64,000 nt of DNA from Sarcocystis neurona. Lineage: Eukaryota; Apicomplexa; Conoidasida; Eucoccidiorida; Sarcocystidae. How positions within the stretch are numbered: the first letter of the stretch is position 1; the number at the start of each line of letters is the position of its first letter. This document shows, one piece after another, positions 61,634 to 64,000 of this stretch. The DNA is taken from contig KL647311.1 in the NCBI GenBank assembly GCA_000727475.1, positions 585,327 to 649,326 on the forward strand, in the 5' to 3' direction. Below the pieces are notes generated by a model. It saw nothing but the letters and a program-made list of their open reading frames with translations, was not told the origin of the DNA and ran no database searches. Both the position numbers and the translations under genes were made by a program.

Positions 61634-62644
61634 TTACGTCGTCCTTTTCACAGTAGCATCCCTCAGAGTCGCACTAGGGCACGCGCGCAGCCCCACACTC
61701 GGGCGCAGCAGCTACACTCAGGGTCGCCGGTGTCTGTACACCTGGCTCTTCTCCTCACACAGGAGAGCGACACGCGTAGATACCAGCGACCTGCAAGATG
61801 AACGCGTCGGCGTTTCTCTTGTGAACCGAAAGAGAGCGCGCGTGCGCGAGCAAGAGAAAGAGAACTGACAAAAGTCGAACAGCTGCGCTTTCTTTGCGCG
61901 CGTGGAAAAAGCTGCTCAAAGGTCGACCACCCCCAGCTGCTGTAAAACGGATGCAGGTAGACGTCGTCTTTTTCTTCTACACAGGCCCGGCGAAGAGAAT
62001 ATTATCGATTCTGCCAGAGAGCTTCCCACACAGTAGTGAGGAAGTCTTGCGACCTGGCAGACGTCGCCCAGGCGCGAGGTACTCAGCAGCCGGGGGTTTC
62101 TCTCACACGCACGAACTGTCGAGCGCCACGCGCACCAAGACGCCGCTATTATATGCCTCCTTTCTTGCTCATAGAAACTTGAAAAGCCAAGAATAGAGAC
62201 AGACAGCAAACAGCAGAGTCAGCCGCTTTTTGTCAACCCCACGAATACAGCCTTCTCCTATATTTAGTAATGCTTCTGTTGTCGCACGCGTCCAGGAAAC
62301 CCGCAACTTGAGGCGATCGAGGGACACGAGGCAGCGGAGAAAAAAGGCGAAACTGCCGGCGAAACTTGTTGCCCCACGTTCCTGCCCCTCTGTCGTGAGA
62401 GAGTCGCTCACCACGCTTGGGCAAGCAGCTTCCACGTACTTAAAACTTCAAGCGTCCTATTCTCTCACCGGCGTGCGCAGGTCGTGCCGACACACATCAA
62501 AAGAAGAAACGAGGCTCGCAAGAGAGACAACCAACTAAACTGCTCATTCCCTTCCAACCGCTAAGTTTCCAACAGAAAAAAGGACGCGGAAAGCCTCAGA
62601 GATCCCTTCGTGATGCCACTCAAGACTCCGTCCTGGTCCGCTGG

Positions 62645-62658
62645 GGTGTACGTACACC
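62645..62658. repeat. Exact palindrome GGTGTACGTACACC
   Basis: Single copy, same 14 bases as at 15.4, 41.6 and 47.3 kb. Read on the minus strand as EVYVHP within an unassigned frame. Confidence 0.9.
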
Positions 62659-62999
62659 TCACTTGTCCGAAAGCATAGGAACAAGACGCACACCTCGTGC
62701 TCGACGCCTCCATTTCCTCCCGCCCCCGTCGCCAGCCAAGTCAACGCAGCTTTTGTGCGTTTGCAGACAGACGCAGTTCTCTTTTTGTCTTTCTTGGAAA
62801 ACAAAAATACATGCGCGAACATGCGTAGCTCTTTCATTTCTCCCCTGCGGCTCTCCCCTCCCCAGCCGCTGCGTATGTGTGTGGCGAGCAGAAACGCTTC
62901 CTAACGGCACCGCGAGGAACACGCTGACCCCAAGAAAGCCGGTTTTCTGTTTGCAAGAAGTAGAAAACTGGTGTGTGTATCATTCGAAAGTGCTCGATG

Positions 63000-64000
63000 T
63001 ATAAGAGAAAGACGAACTCGTGTCTAACTCAGGTATCTACGTTTCTCTCATCAAAATTCCCTCAGTTACCTTCCCTGTCTCAAATCCTTTTTCCTTCGGA
63101 CACCGAACACCTCCTTTCAATACCGAGATTTTCTACATACGCCTGTTCTCCATTTGTTACACATTCTCTTCCCCATATCAAGCTTCGCTCGAAAATTTGT
63201 ATATTCATCGCATTATTATATCTCGCTCGAACATCGAGACTCTCCCCATTACCGATCTCTCTCTCACACACGTATACTCCCCTTAAACACCAAAATCCTC
63301 CCCATCACCTGCGTCTCTCCCAGGTACGCACGTGTCTCCTCAAATGTCAAGAGTCGCTCATCTATTACTTATATATCTCTCTTTGATATGTGTACTTACG
63401 GGAAATATCAGAATTTCCCATATATCTCCTACAGAGAGACACGTGTTCTATAAAAATCAAGATTCTCCCGATTCTTGCCAACATCTCTCTCCACACATTT
63501 ACCGCAGACAGAAAGATTTTCTCGTATATCTCCTACAGATAGACACCTGGCCGAGAACTATCGAGATTCTCTCAGTTCTTCTATATGTCTCGCTCTTGTT
63601 GACCACAAATATCAACATTTCCTCAACTATCGACGTCTCCACCAGATACACACATGGCCTCAAATATGGAAGTTTTCTCTCATTCCCCTGTACATCCACA
63701 GGTGGTTCTCAGAAATAACAACATTCCGTCAATTACCTGCACGCCCCTCAGCTACGTACCAACATTTTCTCTTATTCCCCTCACACACACTTCCCACAAA
63801 TGTCAACCTTTCCTCCTATTCTCCCCAGACACGGACATTTCCCACAAATATCAACTCTCGCTTCCTCAGATACGTATATTCTCCCAATATATGTGTGTCA
63901 ACAGTTTCTCTCACTAAGTTACATCTTCCTCAGATATACACGTGTCCCGTACATATCAAGACTTTCTCGTGTGTGTGTCTCCCTCAGTTGCACTCCTGTC
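63000..64000. repeat. Degenerate minisatellite at the right edge
   Basis: A loose unit of about 50-65 bp recurs: CAACATTTTCTCTTATTCCC-like text, then a CTCAG or CACAG-type joint and a purine-poor spacer with ACACACGTGTC. Related blocks are visible near 63,052, 63,122, 63,290, 63,410, 63,460, 63,565, 63,612, 63,670, 63,720, 63,755 and 63,805. The plus strand is strongly pyrimidine-rich. The array runs off the window; no gene seen in it. Confidence 0.6.

Larger units (their letters stand above)
60866..62990. other. Region upstream of the identified G6PDH exons
   Basis: Expected to contain further G6PDH exons, but none matches the conserved central motifs. Good minus-strand donors occur at about 62,408 (GTGAGC) and 62,468 (GTGAGA). 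Protein-like minus frames (LGDVCQVARLPHYC near 62.0 kb; RTSEVYVHPSGPGRSLEW near 62.65 kb, containing the palindrome) are unassigned. Confidence 0.4.

Noticed and set aside
1..64000. CRISPR arrays, bacterial-style operons, rRNA and tRNA genes
   Set aside because: Repeats are minisatellites without CRISPR spacing; no ribosome-binding-site pattern; no cloverleaf with a GGTTCGA-type B box was seen by eye.
1..64000. LTR or LINE retrotransposons and viral genes
   Set aside because: No reverse transcriptase, integrase or capsid motif and no paired long terminal repeats were noticed.

Overview
This window looks like a piece of nuclear chromosome from an Eimeria-type coccidian (Apicomplexa). The first 46.6 kb is saturated with CAG/CTG/GCT triplets that encode runs of Ala, Gln and Ser. 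TATATG-type microsatellites and short minisatellites are interspersed. Genes are split by GT-AG introns of about 0.1 to 4 kb. Published descriptions of Eimeria chromosomes report this alternation of repeat-rich and repeat-poor segments. The species call is inference from sequence style only.

Layout. (1) 1-10,590, minus strand: one uninterrupted reading frame of 3,530 codons that runs off the left edge. Its N-terminal 900 residues resemble the autophagy-initiation scaffold ATG11/FIP200 (ubiquitin-like N-terminus, then an Atg17-like core). The rest is a huge Ala/Glu-rich extension. (2) 10.6-16.4 kb: low-complexity DNA with weak exon candidates. (3) 16.5-18.3 kb, plus strand: the first two exons of a V-ATPase subunit e-like membrane protein. 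(4) 18.3-29.5 kb: triplet-rich tracts, then AT microsatellites, with two phase-consistent but unidentified spliced genes on the minus strand (22.1-23.2 and 24.0-25.3 kb). (5) 29.6-45.0 kb, minus strand: one large F-box/leucine-rich-repeat gene in three exons whose 4-kb intron holds a microsatellite desert. (6) 45-46.6 kb: triplet-rich DNA with minus-strand coding-like frames. (7) 46.7-64 kb: repeat-poor DNA with a 45-bp minisatellite, the three C-terminal exons of glucose-6-phosphate dehydrogenase (57.7-60.9 kb, minus strand), an 81-bp tandem duplication, and a degenerate array at the right edge.

The genes do not form a pathway cluster; they are an autophagy scaffold, a V-ATPase subunit, an F-box protein and G6PDH side by side. 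The most striking observations are the off-edge ATG11-like frame, the persistence of its alanine frame when the triplet strand flips from GCA to GCT, and a 14-bp palindrome scattered through the window, one copy lying inside the F-box coding exon.

Caution: in CAG-rich DNA nearly every frame is open and looks protein-like. Only calls backed by family similarity, or by matching splice phases with plausible protein on both sides, were given confidence above 0.4. All translations and splice phases were worked out by eye.
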